Shown one piece after another: positions 27,577 to 36,381 of a DNA stretch of 64,000 nt. A program made the position numbers and the translations under genes. Under the pieces are notes generated by a model, which saw nothing but the letters and a program-made list of their open reading frames with translations, was not told the DNA's origin and searched no databases. Each line of letters starts with the position of its first letter. Position 1 is the stretch's first letter. This DNA is from Parasedimentitalea psychrophila (GTDB lineage: Bacteria > Pseudomonadota > Alphaproteobacteria > Rhodobacterales > Rhodobacteraceae): assembly GCF_030285785.1 (NCBI RefSeq), contig NZ_CP127247.1, forward strand, positions 3,805,501 through 3,869,500, given 5' to 3'.

Positions 27577-27600
27577 CGTTAATTTTCGGGGGGATTACCC

Positions 27601-27741
27601 TACTTGTTCCAAGATCGGGAACCATTCTGCAGGCAGCTCGACAACTAGCGCATCTGCATTTGCTTCGAAAATTCCATCAAGGCTTCCGGGAGCGTATTCA
27701 TCCAGCTCATTGAGGCAACGTTTGATGCGTGAATGCGACAT
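27601..27741 (-). pseudogene. N-terminal fragment of an unknown gene cut by IS3
   Basis: 47 codons from ATG 27741 encode a small acidic peptide (start M-S-H-S-R-I-K-R-C-L-N-E, later P-G-S-L-D-G-I-F-E-A-N-A-D-A) that runs into the IS3 end and stops two codons later. The remainder is not found on the other side of the element, which implies a deletion. It is divergent from the large secreted-protein gene and may have belonged to that locus. Confidence 0.5.
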
Positions 27742-27815
27742 CTTGCTGCGACTTTACTTGCGGGTATTTGGTGCTAGATCTGATTTGATTATGCTAAATA
27801 CAACTTAGGTGATCC

Positions 27816-30800
27816 ATGCAACATGCTATCACGGTATTTTTTACTATCTTTACAACTCTATGCAGCTTGCCTGGATACTGCGCTGAAGGAGATGAGGCTT
27901 GGTGGCAATACCGTCAGCTTCATCCGTATCTGCATCAGGACATTGCTGTTTCACATAATGCAGACATGGATGAAACCTACGTGATTTTCACGGAGCCGCC
28001 CGCAAGCGTGTTACAAAATGCAGATGCAATTGCGCTGCGCGTTTTCGGCCAAACGCTCCTAAGCGTAGCGGTTCAGAAGCACCCAATAGGCTTTGACGGT
28101 TGGGCAAAGGATCTGCTGTTCACCTTAGCCTCTCCGAGCGAGCCAGTTCTCGTGTCGCAGATTAGCGCCTTGGCACGCGAAGCCTATGGGACGGATTACA
28201 AGGCGTCATTCGCCGTCTTTGAGCCAAAGCCCTGGCGCGGCGATCTCCGCTATGTGCCCTCCAGTTCCGTTTCAAACCTTCAGGTGTCACAAACCTCTCT
28301 ACATAAGTGGCTCTTTGGTGAAACTGCGCGCTTTGTCGCTGCTGGCGTCAATTCCGGTAGCCACGGTGAGCCGATGCCGATTGATGCGCATCTGGAGCCT
28401 GGCCGGGTTGGATTGCTCTATTCGCAGGAGCCCGGGCTGGTTCTACTGGTGCTGGATACGACCGTTGATCTGAATGCGGCCAAAACAGATTTGCGTGCCT
28501 TCACTTTGGATAGCGACGTGATCCTTGGGGCCGCGCATCTGAAACAAAGCAACCGGCTGGTGCTCGTTGGGCGTGAGCGCCAGGCCAGCCTGAGCGAAGC
28601 ACGCCCTCTGCGCTTGGACATGATCCTCGCACTGGCAGCGGTCGAAAGCGCTGATCTGGGACAAAGCTACGAACGCAATTTGCCCTTTGCCGGCAAGGTC
28701 AGCTCGCACGATCTGGAGGCAACGCTGGAGCCGCCAGGCATAAAAAATCAGTTCGCTTCGCTGATTTTCGGGGAAATCGGCGTCGATTGGGCACCAATTC
28801 TACTGAGCCGCGAGTTGACCCACACCGAGTTCGGTCATCTCCTGAATATCGCGGATCAGCTGCTGAAATCCTGGTCGCTATCCGGCTCAATCGACTACGG
28901 CAATTTCATCTACACTCAACCACTTCAGTTCCCCACTGTCACAGGTGTGATGCGATTGCTTTCTGACCAGCTCGGACGAGAGGTTACGTCACTCACTTTT
29001 AACTGGAACACGGCTGGTTTTGGGTCTTGGGTGACGTTCGCCGAGGTTGATATCTTTGCCGTCAATCGAACCGGGTCGCTGCCTGTCTCCTATCTGCCAG
29101 ACTTTGGTTCTGACGGTGGACGGGAGACTGAAAACGATGCATTGCGGTCTGCTGAAGACAGATATTGGGCGTTCTTCGCTGGGCTTTCCAATCCGCATTT
29201 GGTCCGCGTAGCGCAGTATACAGCTCTGCACCAGATATTTCTGGACGCGGAGATCAAGGCACAGCGGGTGTCACCAATCCCCGGCAAGCCCAACTACAAA
29301 CAGCGATGGTCCGGACTCGCGGATGAATTCGCTGCCGCAATGAACCGCTTGACTCAAAGGTCAGAAACGCAGGCCACAGAATTTCCGCCGACAGCGTGTG
29401 AAGAAGATCCACAAAGCACATTTGAATTCTTAGCTGAAGACCACGATCAACTCATCGAGCTCTGGACTGGTTCGGGAAATGTTGTCAGCGCGGTCATGGA
29501 TCGCACGACGTTTGTCGCAGACCGGTTGGCAGAGCTGCAACGGTCCGAGGCCAAGTACAACATGCAGGTCGACGAGGTGAATGACGAGATTGATTCCTAC
29601 AACACTGACGCGGAGCGCTGCCAGATTTCTGGTGGCCACTCACAGGAGCGGAGTTGCGCCGCAGCGAAGTTTGTGATGCGGGAGGCGAGGATTGACATGC
29701 TTAGCAAGTCCATCGATGGACTTGAGGCACAACTAAATGATTGGCAGTCCAAACTGGAAAACGTTCTTGAGCGCGCAGATGCGCTGACATCAGTTGGTGG
29801 TTTCAATTATCTTGTCACCGCAGCTGGAAATTGCACTATAGCAATAGAGGCCGTAATTGCTGGGAATGCCGACATTCAGGGGGCGGTCTACAAGACGCCT
29901 TCCATAGTTGTGTCGCGATCCGATGATGGCTGGCGATCAGTGGGTGGACACAACGTTGACGGTCGCACCCTTAAACTCGTTCCCGACCGGTCAATCTCTC
30001 CGGGAAAGTTCAGCCTGGACGCCGAAACCGGCACGTTGAAACTATCGCCTAGGGATATCGGTTTGGCCCCACAGGCCGCGCGGGTATTTGAGCGGCAGCG
30101 CCTGACTTATAAGTTCGGGACGAGCGCAGACAAGCGACGCATTGAGCGCGAGTTGGAAAGCGTTTTGCGGCAGCCCTGGCGCGAGGCGGTGCCCATGACT
30201 GCTTCCGCGCTTGCGCGCTCGCCAGAACCCGTTGGGTACGGGCGTGGCCTTCGCAGGCACTTGAACAAGAATCGCGTTTTTGCGACCGAACCCACACGAG
30301 CGCTCAAAAAAGCTGAAGCAAGATCCTACGAGGATTATTTGGCCGAATATAACGCGCAGATTGTAGCTGAGCGCGTAGACGGTCGCTACCTGATCTACGT
30401 TGCCGGGACGAGGCCGCCGGTTGTCCACCAATCTGGCACACTAATCGCCTATAGGGCGCAGCTACAACGCCTGATGACGGAGGTCGCACAGACGCAAAAC
30501 GGTCGAGACAGTGTGGCTGTGGTTACCCGAAATGGGCTTTCCGAGGCGGATGCGCTGAACTTCACGCGTAGCTTTGAGGCGCAACAAATTGTCGCCGAGG
30601 CGGCTTCTGGAGGAGGCGGGATCAAGCCACCCAACTCAGGGAGTCGATTTGGTTATTTCTTCTCTGGCGGGCGCGGCTCGGGGAGCGGTGGCGAGGGGCG
30701 TCGATTTGGCCGCGAACCATTGCGGATATTTGGCGATTTTTTTCGGAGCCAAAAGACGCTGCGCCGTAAGGACCTCGACTGGCGCAGAGCAGTGGTGACA

Positions 30801-31187
30801 GAGCTGCGCCCGGCCGGTATTAAGCGCGACGGTCTGCTGAATTCCAAAACAGCTACAATCCGTATTGAGATGCCCACCGAAAAGCAGACAACAGTCGTAG
30901 CCGAGTTGAATGCCACTTTTACCGGCCGTACCGCAACCGAGAGTGATTTAGCAAAGATGTCTGAGGTGGCCCGGCGAAATCTTGATCAGGCAGCGTTGGA
31001 AAAGGGCGCTGCGACCGACCCTGATCCCATTTTGGGAGAGATATTGTTGCGTATCCGAAACGACTATCGCGAAGAGCTTCGAGGCAATCCATATCTGTGG
31101 AAGCGTCTCTTAGACCCTGAGTATCTGACGGACGTGCATATTGTGCGCCTGCGGATTCTTTCGCAAGACAGACACTTTGTACGGTGA
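27816..31187 (+). CDS. Very large exported protein of unknown family
   Basis: An 1123-residue protein starting at ATG 27816 with AGGTGA upstream. Residues 1-23 form a signal peptide (F-F-T-I-F-T-T-L-C, cleavage near Y-C-A-E). Residues 24-500 are a mixed globular region; about 545-670 contain two coiled-coil stretches with several Cys; about 700-930 are another globular region; about 930-965 are a Gly-rich linker; the remainder is charged and mixed. I recognise no known domain, membrane barrel pattern or repeat. It is the first gene of a tightly packed five-gene operon whose products are exported or membrane-anchored. It is probably periplasmic or surface-exposed and the main working component. 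Function unknown. Confidence 0.75.
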   Translation: MQHAITVFFTIFTTLCSLPGYCAEGDEAWWQYRQLHPYLHQDIAVSHNADMDETYVIFTEPPASVLQNADAIALRVFGQTLLSVAVQKHPIGFDGWAKDLLFTLASPSEPVLVSQISALAREAYGTDYKASFAVFEPKPWRGDLRYVPSSSVSNLQVSQTSLHKWLFGETARFVAAGVNSGSHGEPMPIDAHLEPGRVGLLYSQEPGLVLLVLDTTVDLNAAKTDLRAFTLDSDVILGAAHLKQSNRLVLVGRERQASLSEARPLRLDMILALAAVESADLGQSYERNLPFAGKVSSHDLEATLEPPGIKNQFASLIFGEIGVDWAPILLSRELTHTEFGHLLNIADQLLKSWSLSGSIDYGNFIYTQPLQFPTVTGVMRLLSDQLGREVTSLTFNWNTAGFGSWVTFAEVDIFAVNRTGSLPVSYLPDFGSDGGRETENDALRSAEDRYWAFFAGLSNPHLVRVAQYTALHQIFLDAEIKAQRVSPIPGKPNYKQRWSGLADEFAAAMNRLTQRSETQATEFPPTACEEDPQSTFEFLAEDHDQLIELWTGSGNVVSAVMDRTTFVADRLAELQRSEAKYNMQVDEVNDEIDSYNTDAERCQISGGHSQERSCAAAKFVMREARIDMLSKSIDGLEAQLNDWQSKLENVLERADALTSVGGFNYLVTAAGNCTIAIEAVIAGNADIQGAVYKTPSIVVSRSDDGWRSVGGHNVDGRTLKLVPDRSISPGKFSLDAETGTLKLSPRDIGLAPQAARVFERQRLTYKFGTSADKRRIERELESVLRQPWREAVPMTASALARSPEPVGYGRGLRRHLNKNRVFATEPTRALKKAEARSYEDYLAEYNAQIVAERVDGRYLIYVAGTRPPVVHQSGTLIAYRAQLQRLMTEVAQTQNGRDSVAVVTRNGLSEADALNFTRSFEAQQIVAEAASGGGGIKPPNSGSRFGYFFSGGRGSGSGGEGRRFGREPLRIFGDFFRSQKTLRRKDLDWRRAVVTELRPAGIKRDGLLNSKTATIRIEMPTEKQTTVVAELNATFTGRTATESDLAKMSEVARRNLDQAALEKGAATDPDPILGEILLRIRNDYREELRGNPYLWKRLLDPEYLTDVHIVRLRILSQDRHFVR

Positions 31188-31194
31188 CATCGAA

Positions 31195-32115
31195 ATGCCC
31201 TTCAATCCCGTAGAACCCATTGTTTACTTTGATCAGGTTGCTCTTCTGATCGGGCTTCCCTTGACCAAAGCCGCATTTCTGGAGGACATCGCGGCTAAAA
31301 GTGGCGGGGCGCGTCGCGGCGACTATGCTATGGGAGCTCTACGGCGGCTGCCGGATCGTAGTGCGGCAGAAGTTTGGGAGGTGGCGGCTAGCACGCACGC
31401 AAAGCTAACGCAGGATCTCGTGGATATGGCGCGAGAGCTAAATTTGCCGGAGAAGCAGGTTCGGCACGAGGCAACTCTGCAAGATTTGACTGAAGTGACT
31501 GAAAGCGGTGCGCGGCTGATTCTGATTCTGGCGCATTGGCGCGATTTTGAGCTTTTCGACGATGATCTCACAGATGCTGCCCGGAAGAACCTTGTAGCGT
31601 ATCGCGCCGCACCTGCCCCGGCGGCGCGTGATCCAGGGCTACATGCTGTATTACACTCTCGCGACTTCGAACGGTCGCACAATGCAATCCGCAGCATGGG
31701 CACCTGGCTCAACGAGGATTATCTGGAATGTGCGCCTATCCATGAGCGCGCCGATCGACGCTTCTTCTTGGAAGAAATTGCGGGCGAGAACGTTTTCCCT
31801 GGCTACGCGCTGGAACTTCGCGACGGCATGCATTTCGCAGAAGAATGCGCCAAGTCAATTGCAAGCGATTGGGCGGGAATTCTTGACCTAGCAGTGTGCA
31901 ATTCGGCGGAGCTTGCCGAAGTTCTCAAAGCTGAACAAGATTGCCGACAAGTCATTACCAATGAGCGCCTTAAACATCCCGCCCGAGCGATTCGTGAGTT
32001 GCAGTGGCTGTTGGTGCAACTGAAGGTGGGTCCGCAGAATTACAGAGATCTGCGTTTGCGCGCGCACATAATCTTCTCAAAAGACACTCTGGAGGCAGCA
32101 CCATGTTATCCGTGA
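31195..32115 (+). CDS. Cytoplasmic hypothetical protein of envelope operon
   Basis: A 306-residue protein from ATG 31195, 7 bp after the preceding stop; a longer start inside the upstream gene is less likely. No signal peptide or membrane segment. The sequence is helical, with a coiled-coil-like stretch between residues 60 and 110 and Trp-rich segments, and its last codons overlap the next gene by 13 bp. I recognise no domain. It is likely a cytoplasmic sensor or scaffold of the operon; only context supports that. Confidence 0.7.
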   Translation: MPFNPVEPIVYFDQVALLIGLPLTKAAFLEDIAAKSGGARRGDYAMGALRRLPDRSAAEVWEVAASTHAKLTQDLVDMARELNLPEKQVRHEATLQDLTEVTESGARLILILAHWRDFELFDDDLTDAARKNLVAYRAAPAPAARDPGLHAVLHSRDFERSHNAIRSMGTWLNEDYLECAPIHERADRRFFLEEIAGENVFPGYALELRDGMHFAEECAKSIASDWAGILDLAVCNSAELAEVLKAEQDCRQVITNERLKHPARAIRELQWLLVQLKVGPQNYRDLRLRAHIIFSKDTLEAAPCYP

Positions 32116-32510
32116 ATTCACTGGAATCCATTCTCAGTCAAGAACTCGATAGCGTCAGGGCTGATGCTGGTGCGCTTGGCGGCGGTGGCGGTCGGCGGTC
32201 TGAAATTGTAGAATCGGGTGCTGCCCAAGCAAAGTTGTGGCTGAACATCGCCGCGGGGCTGATGATCGTCATCTTTCTTCTAATGATGGCTTTGGTGATC
32301 ATCTTCCGCGGTGAAGGCGTGTTCACGCTTTCGGCGATTACGGTCCTTTCCGGAGTAACATTGGCCGGCACGATCCAGCGGATCATTCATATTGCCCGAA
32401 CTCTACAGGATTTCCAGATGTTCGAGCAACTCACGAGGGATTTGCCAGCGGCAGAACGGGCGAGCTTGGCCCGAAGTCTGGTTGAGGCCCGCAAGATGCA
32501 GACTGCTTAG
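32103..32510 (+). CDS. Small two-TM membrane protein
   Basis: A 135-residue protein starting at ATG 32103, with GGAGG at 32091-32098 and a 13-bp overlap with the upstream gene. It has a Gly-rich stretch (about 23-31), two membrane helices at 45-68 and 73-95, and a charged helical C-terminus (F-E-Q-L-T-R-D-L-P-A-A-E-R-A). The layout resembles the two-TM units linked to TRADD-N-type and other conflict-system proteins, but the similarity is loose. It probably anchors or signals for the complex made by this operon. Confidence 0.7.
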   Translation: MLSVNSLESILSQELDSVRADAGALGGGGGRRSEIVESGAAQAKLWLNIAAGLMIVIFLLMMALVIIFRGEGVFTLSAITVLSGVTLAGTIQRIIHIARTLQDFQMFEQLTRDLPAAERASLARSLVEARKMQTA

Positions 32511-32534
32511 GAAAGATTTATTGGAGGTTCAATT

Positions 32535-33041
32535 ATGTCACTAGAACGCGTTTTAATCGGTCTATTGGTCTTAGCCGTCGCCGGGCTGGGTCTATTTGAA
32601 CTGAATGCGAGCACGAGTATCGAAACACTACGAACAGAGATAGCTCAGCTTCAATCGATGCAATCAGATCAAGCTGAGGTTCTGGATGCGGCAAACATCG
32701 GTATCGCTGAAGGTGGGGCGCAGCGCGCAGCGATAGAGCAGAGCATTACCGCGCTAGGTAGCACCGCGACCCCGCAAGAAGTCGCTGAAGCCATTCTGGC
32801 CGAGGACGGAGACGCATTTATGGTCGAGCTGTCGAATCTTCTGGCTGAGCGCTATGATGATCGCGCACTTTTCAATCCGCCTCTGATTGCTGCCGTCGCC
32901 GAGGCAGTTGTTGATCAGTTCGGAGATGACCTGCGACCCTCAGCGGCCAGTGCCGTCGAGATCGCAGCTGCCCTTGAGATTAGTCCCACCTTCGCGTCAT
33001 TGGTAGCGGACTATGCCGCGGGACAAGCATCGGGCGAATAG
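32535..33041 (+). CDS. Membrane-anchored coiled-coil protein
   Basis: A 168-residue protein with one N-terminal hydrophobic helix (about 5-22) that anchors it with the rest outside the cytoplasm. A coiled coil covers 28-75 (I-E-T-L-R-T-E-I-A-Q-L-Q), and an acidic helical domain follows. GGAGG lies just ahead of ATG 32535. No family recognised. It is fourth in the envelope operon and may interact with the coiled coils of the large exported protein. Confidence 0.7.
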   Translation: MSLERVLIGLLVLAVAGLGLFELNASTSIETLRTEIAQLQSMQSDQAEVLDAANIGIAEGGAQRAAIEQSITALGSTATPQEVAEAILAEDGDAFMVELSNLLAERYDDRALFNPPLIAAVAEAVVDQFGDDLRPSAASAVEIAAALEISPTFASLVADYAAGQASGE

Positions 33042-33053
33042 GGGAAAAGAGTC

Positions 33054-33617
33054 ATGTCTGCCAAAGATAAGTTCCTAGACGTGCTGGCGGAAAAAGCAGC
33101 GCTGCGATTCCTGGCTTTGATTCGCAGCCGCTATCTGCGGGGTTTCCTCGTCGGTATATCTGCTGCCTCTTGCGTTTGGCTCTTCATCTATGTGGCGGAC
33201 GGAAAACCCCTTCGACAGATTTCAGTTTCGTTCTTCCCATTCGTTATAAGCCATATAGAAGCTAGAGAGTTCATTGATAGGATTGCGATACTGGAAGTCG
33301 ATCTAGAACGTCTAGATATAATAAAGGAATCTCTCGAAGAGGAAAATCGGAAGTTGGACAAATTTTCACAACAATATTATAGAAATTGGGAATTTTGCTC
33401 TGACACTCAGACCGCCAAGGAAACCAATAATATTTTAATCTTGAGGAATACTAGGGAGAATTGCATTTCGAGCAACAGGCAAAACGAATTCAGAATTCAA
33501 CAAAAATACACGATAATTCATTTTCAGATAAAGGAAAAATGCTTGGAGCCTGAGTTGGAAAGTGATTCAGCTTGCCAATTCATTCTGACTCGCCTTGAAT
33601 TTCTGGACCATCCTTAA
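33054..33617 (+). CDS. Membrane-anchored coiled-coil protein with AT-rich 3' half
   Basis: A 187-residue protein 12 bp behind the previous gene. One membrane helix at about 28-46 (F-L-V-G-I-S-A-A-S-C-V-W-L), then a coiled coil (about 72-105, E-V-D-L-E-R-L-D-I-I-K-E-S-L) and a polar tail with four Cys. From about 33230 the DNA becomes strongly AT-rich, unlike the first half, so the 3' part may have a different origin. The last gene of the operon; transposon debris begins at its stop codon. Confidence 0.65.
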   Translation: MSAKDKFLDVLAEKAALRFLALIRSRYLRGFLVGISAASCVWLFIYVADGKPLRQISVSFFPFVISHIEAREFIDRIAILEVDLERLDIIKESLEEENRKLDKFSQQYYRNWEFCSDTQTAKETNNILILRNTRENCISSNRQNEFRIQQKYTIIHFQIKEKCLEPELESDSACQFILTRLEFLDHP

Positions 33618-34030
33618 TTTTTCCGACACGTTTGGCGTAGTAAGGTGAACCTTTGAATCGACGATGAGCATGGCTTGTTATGTCTGCTAGTCAGCATCTC
33701 GTGCTGGTCAGAATCACTCATATAGCCTGACGACTCAATTTTGATTCCAGTTTTGGTGAGTGAAGTTTTCGTCGACGGATTTTCCGGGTTTCGCCTGTAG
33801 GATTTGGCTTCTGCCCATTTGTGTTCGATGTGATTGAGATCGGGGCTGTGGGCGGGGGGATATCCGTTTATTGAATGCAGCACATGCCACATTCCCTGCA
33901 TTTCGGCGATATGCTCCTTGGCGCTCGAATGTCCGGTATGACGGGCTGCACCGCAGAAATCTTTTCGATCAACGAGTGTCAGCAATGGTGAAGCATCTGT
34001 GTTGATGGTCAAGCCAATTTGTGGGTCCAT
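33614..34030 (-). pseudogene. IS630-family transposase remnant
   Basis: The best match is the stretch P-P-A-H-S-P-D-L-N-H-I-E-H-K-W-A-E-A-K, the conserved C-terminal DDE-Glu region of IS630 transposases. Upstream codons give a degenerate V-D-R-K-D-F-C-G-A-A. The rest is scrambled. Confidence 0.6.
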
Positions 34031-34218
34031 TCCCTATTTTCCGCGATCAGCGTGTTTGCGATGTCAATCCCGGACGAACAAGGGGCCATAACCCGGTTTA
34101 AAACGGGGCCATTTGGTTGATTTTGGTGCGCAGCCTGGTGCGTGAGCTTTCCAAGTAGCTGACGCGCCAGGGTGTGTTGGCCGCAGGCTAACTTTTCGCA
34201 GTGTCGGTGTTTTAGGGA

Positions 34219-34410
34219 TTACGGTTTGGTGATTTTGCTCTGGCGCAACCGGTAGCTTTCGCCGTTCATCTCCAGGATATGGACGTGGTGGGTGAGACGG
34301 TCGAGAATGGCACCCGTGAGACGTTCCGCACCGAAGACCTCGGTCCATTCATCGAATGGCATGTGTGGATGGCTCCTGCATAGCAAGACATTTTTGATCG
34401 GATTGTGCAT
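34219..34410 (-). pseudogene. IS21-family IstB C-terminal fragment
   Basis: 63 residues match the end of the IS21 helper ATPase: M-P-F-D-E-W-T-E-V-F-G-A-E-R-L, then L-D-R-L-T-H-H-V-H-I-L and E-M-N-G-E-S-Y-R-L-R-Q. The P-loop part is missing. The matching IstA fragment lies at 35326-35760, separated by an IS110 element. Confidence 0.8.
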
Positions 34411-34602
34411 TTGTCAGAAGCAGTCATGTGTCCGGCCTGTTTGCGCGGTTTTGACCGCTGGCCCTGAAGGGTTCCGCAAACCAAGTCCCTATCAGCTTTG
34501 CGGGCTATAATGCCCGAGCCATTCGGCGGGGTGTCTTGGTTTTGGCGGCAGACTCATGCACCATCATCCCGCGGGTCTTGCTAACTCGTTGTTCTTCCTC
34601 CC

Positions 34603-35274
34603 TTAGGCAGTGTGCGGTGTATAAGGTTCGTTGCTGGTCAAAGCTGCCCAGACGGTCCTTGCCGTTTTATTGGCCATAGCGACAGTTGCGACGCGCGCTG
34701 GTTTGCGTTCCAGCAGCGATGCCAGTCATTTACTGGCGCGCTCCGGGTGTGACTTGGTCTGTCGGACGAGCGACGTCATGCCAACGACCAGCAATGATCG
34801 TAAGTATTGATCACCCATTTTTGTAATGCGCCCGAGCTTCTCTTTGCCGCCGCTGGATTTGTTCGCGGGCGTCAGACCCAACCATGCTGCAAACTCGCGG
34901 CCATTACGGAACTGATGACCATCACCAATGCTGGCGATGATTGCCGAGGCCGTCACAACGCCGACGCCTGGTATGGTGCGCAACAAACGGACCCGCGCAT
35001 CTTCCTTGGCGACCAGCTTGAGCCGATCTTCATACCAGCGGATCCGTGCACGCAATGCCATCAGATGCTCGCAAAGATTATGGATCACTTCATTGGCAAC
35101 CTCGGGCAGGTCCAGCAGTTCGCCTGCAAAAATGCCCTCCGCAAATCCGATGACCCGCGCGAGGCCCTTCGCGATGTAAACGCTAAACTCCGCGACCATA
35201 CCACGCAAGCCATTGATCAGCTGCGTGCGTTGGCGGATATGGCGCATTGCGACGCCGGTTGGAGCAGGAGCCAT
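34603..35274 (-). pseudogene. IS110-family transposase with in-frame TGA
   Basis: Minus-strand codons from 35274 encode the linker and Transposase_20 part of an IS110 enzyme (L-R-T-I-P-G-V-G-V-V-T-A, F-A-A-W-L-G-L-T-P). A TGA at 34726-34728 interrupts at S-K-stop-L-A-S-L-L-E-R-K-P; the same frame then continues to a natural end at 34603 (Y-T-P-H-T-A). TGG (Trp) is the likely original codon. The N-terminal DEDD part is absent. Confidence 0.75.
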
Positions 35275-35325
35275 CCACCCCTTCAGATTTTATGTGATGA
35301 TGATGGAACCACGTTCGTATATCGG

Positions 35326-35760
35326 TCATGCCGGTTCCTGCCTCATCAGGCTCATGTAACTGGCAGGATCCGTTGTCTCGACCTTCGCTCTGGGAAGGTA
35401 GGGGTAAATCTCCAGATTAAGCCGTGGTGGGCGTTTCTCGATACGGCACAGAACCAGATGCTTGACCGCATCATAGCCCATAGCCCCGAGTTCCAGCGAC
35501 TGCCTGATGGCGCCATGAACATGGCCCATCTCGAAGCTTTCCAGCAGGCGCAGTACCTGGACGTATTCGCGCTTTCCCTTCTTTCCCATCCGCGCTTCCA
35601 GCAGTCGATGCAAGATGGCAAGCTCCTCCGGCAGGTCCCAGCCTTGCAGCGGGGCCGCCTGATCAAGCGCGCCAACCTTCTGTTCCAACAGCGGTAGGAA
35701 GTACATCGGATCGAAGACCATATCTGCCTTCTGGTAGGATCGCTGATGGCGGGCGATCAC
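35326..35760 (-). pseudogene. IS21-family IstA C-terminal fragment
   Basis: 144 residues matching the C-terminal region of IS21 IstA: F-D-P-M-Y-F-L-P-L-L-E, A-L-D-Q-A-A-P-L-Q-G-W-D-L-P, E-Y-V-Q-V-L-R-L-L-E and Y-D-A-V-K-H-L-V-L-C-R. The catalytic N-terminal part is missing. The IS110 element lies between this and IstB, so it probably inserted into the IS21. Confidence 0.8.
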
Positions 35761-35939
35761 GCCAGCGCTGCAGCCGATGACGACCTCATGGACATATCGT
35801 CCACAATTCTTATCGTCTGGTTATCGTAGGGCAGTCCATGCGCAAAACCCAAGCCGAAAGCATTGACGAAAACGACCTCAACTGACACCTATGAACCGCT
35901 GCTCAGCACAGACCCTCAATGGGTGGCCACATGCCCCGG

Positions 35940-36233
35940 AATACGCATTCAGATCAAGGTCTACAGTTCACCAGCATCGATTGGGCGTTGTTTCTCAAGC
36001 ACCACAATCTTGAACACAGCATGAGCTGCCGTGGAAATTGCCATGATAACGCTGTCGCGGAAAGTTTCTTCAACCTGCTCAAACGCGAACGCATTCGTCG
36101 CAGGACATACAAAACCAGAGAGGACGCAAGGCACGACGTGTTCGACTACATCGAGATATTCTATAATCCCAGGCGCAAACACGCTAGGAACGGGATGCTG
36201 CGCCAGCAAACTTTGAAAGAAAACAAGCCCTGA
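35940..36233 (+). pseudogene. IS3-family OrfB C-terminal fragment
   Basis: About 97 codons of an IS3 (IS51-like) transposase: H-S-D-Q-G-L-Q-F-T-S, C-R-G-N-C-H-D-N-A-V-A-E-S-F-F, and R-K-H-A-R-N-G-M. Two of the three catalytic acids remain. The 5' part is lost. It forms the left border of the SLOG module. Confidence 0.8.
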
Positions 36234-36381
36234 ATCTGCAAGGCATCTAGGAAACTCGGGGCTATTCACTTTGACGGATGCGTCCGGTTCAGTGCACAAG
36301 GGTCTCGTTCGCTCAAATCCCCAAAAGTCTACCTTGCTAACTGGGTGGACTTACGGTTTTGTAAAACCCTAGGGCAGAATT

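Larger units (their letters stand above)
26401..27600 (-). mobile_element. Complete IS3-family element, 1.2 kb
   Basis: The element has 13-bp perfect terminal repeats GGGTAATCCCCCC at 26401-26413 and the inverse at 27588-27600, enclosing OrfA and OrfB on the minus strand. The flanking bases (GCG left, TAC right) do not form a duplication, so the outer sequences have been rearranged since insertion. The left flank (26340-26400) looks like the tail of another insertion element. A similar terminal repeat at 23471-23482 shows a second, deleted copy nearby. Confidence 0.85.

Noticed and set aside
34807-35697. 296-codon plus-strand frame across IS110 and IS21 fragments
   Set aside because: It crosses two different IS fragments that are both recognisable on the minus strand.
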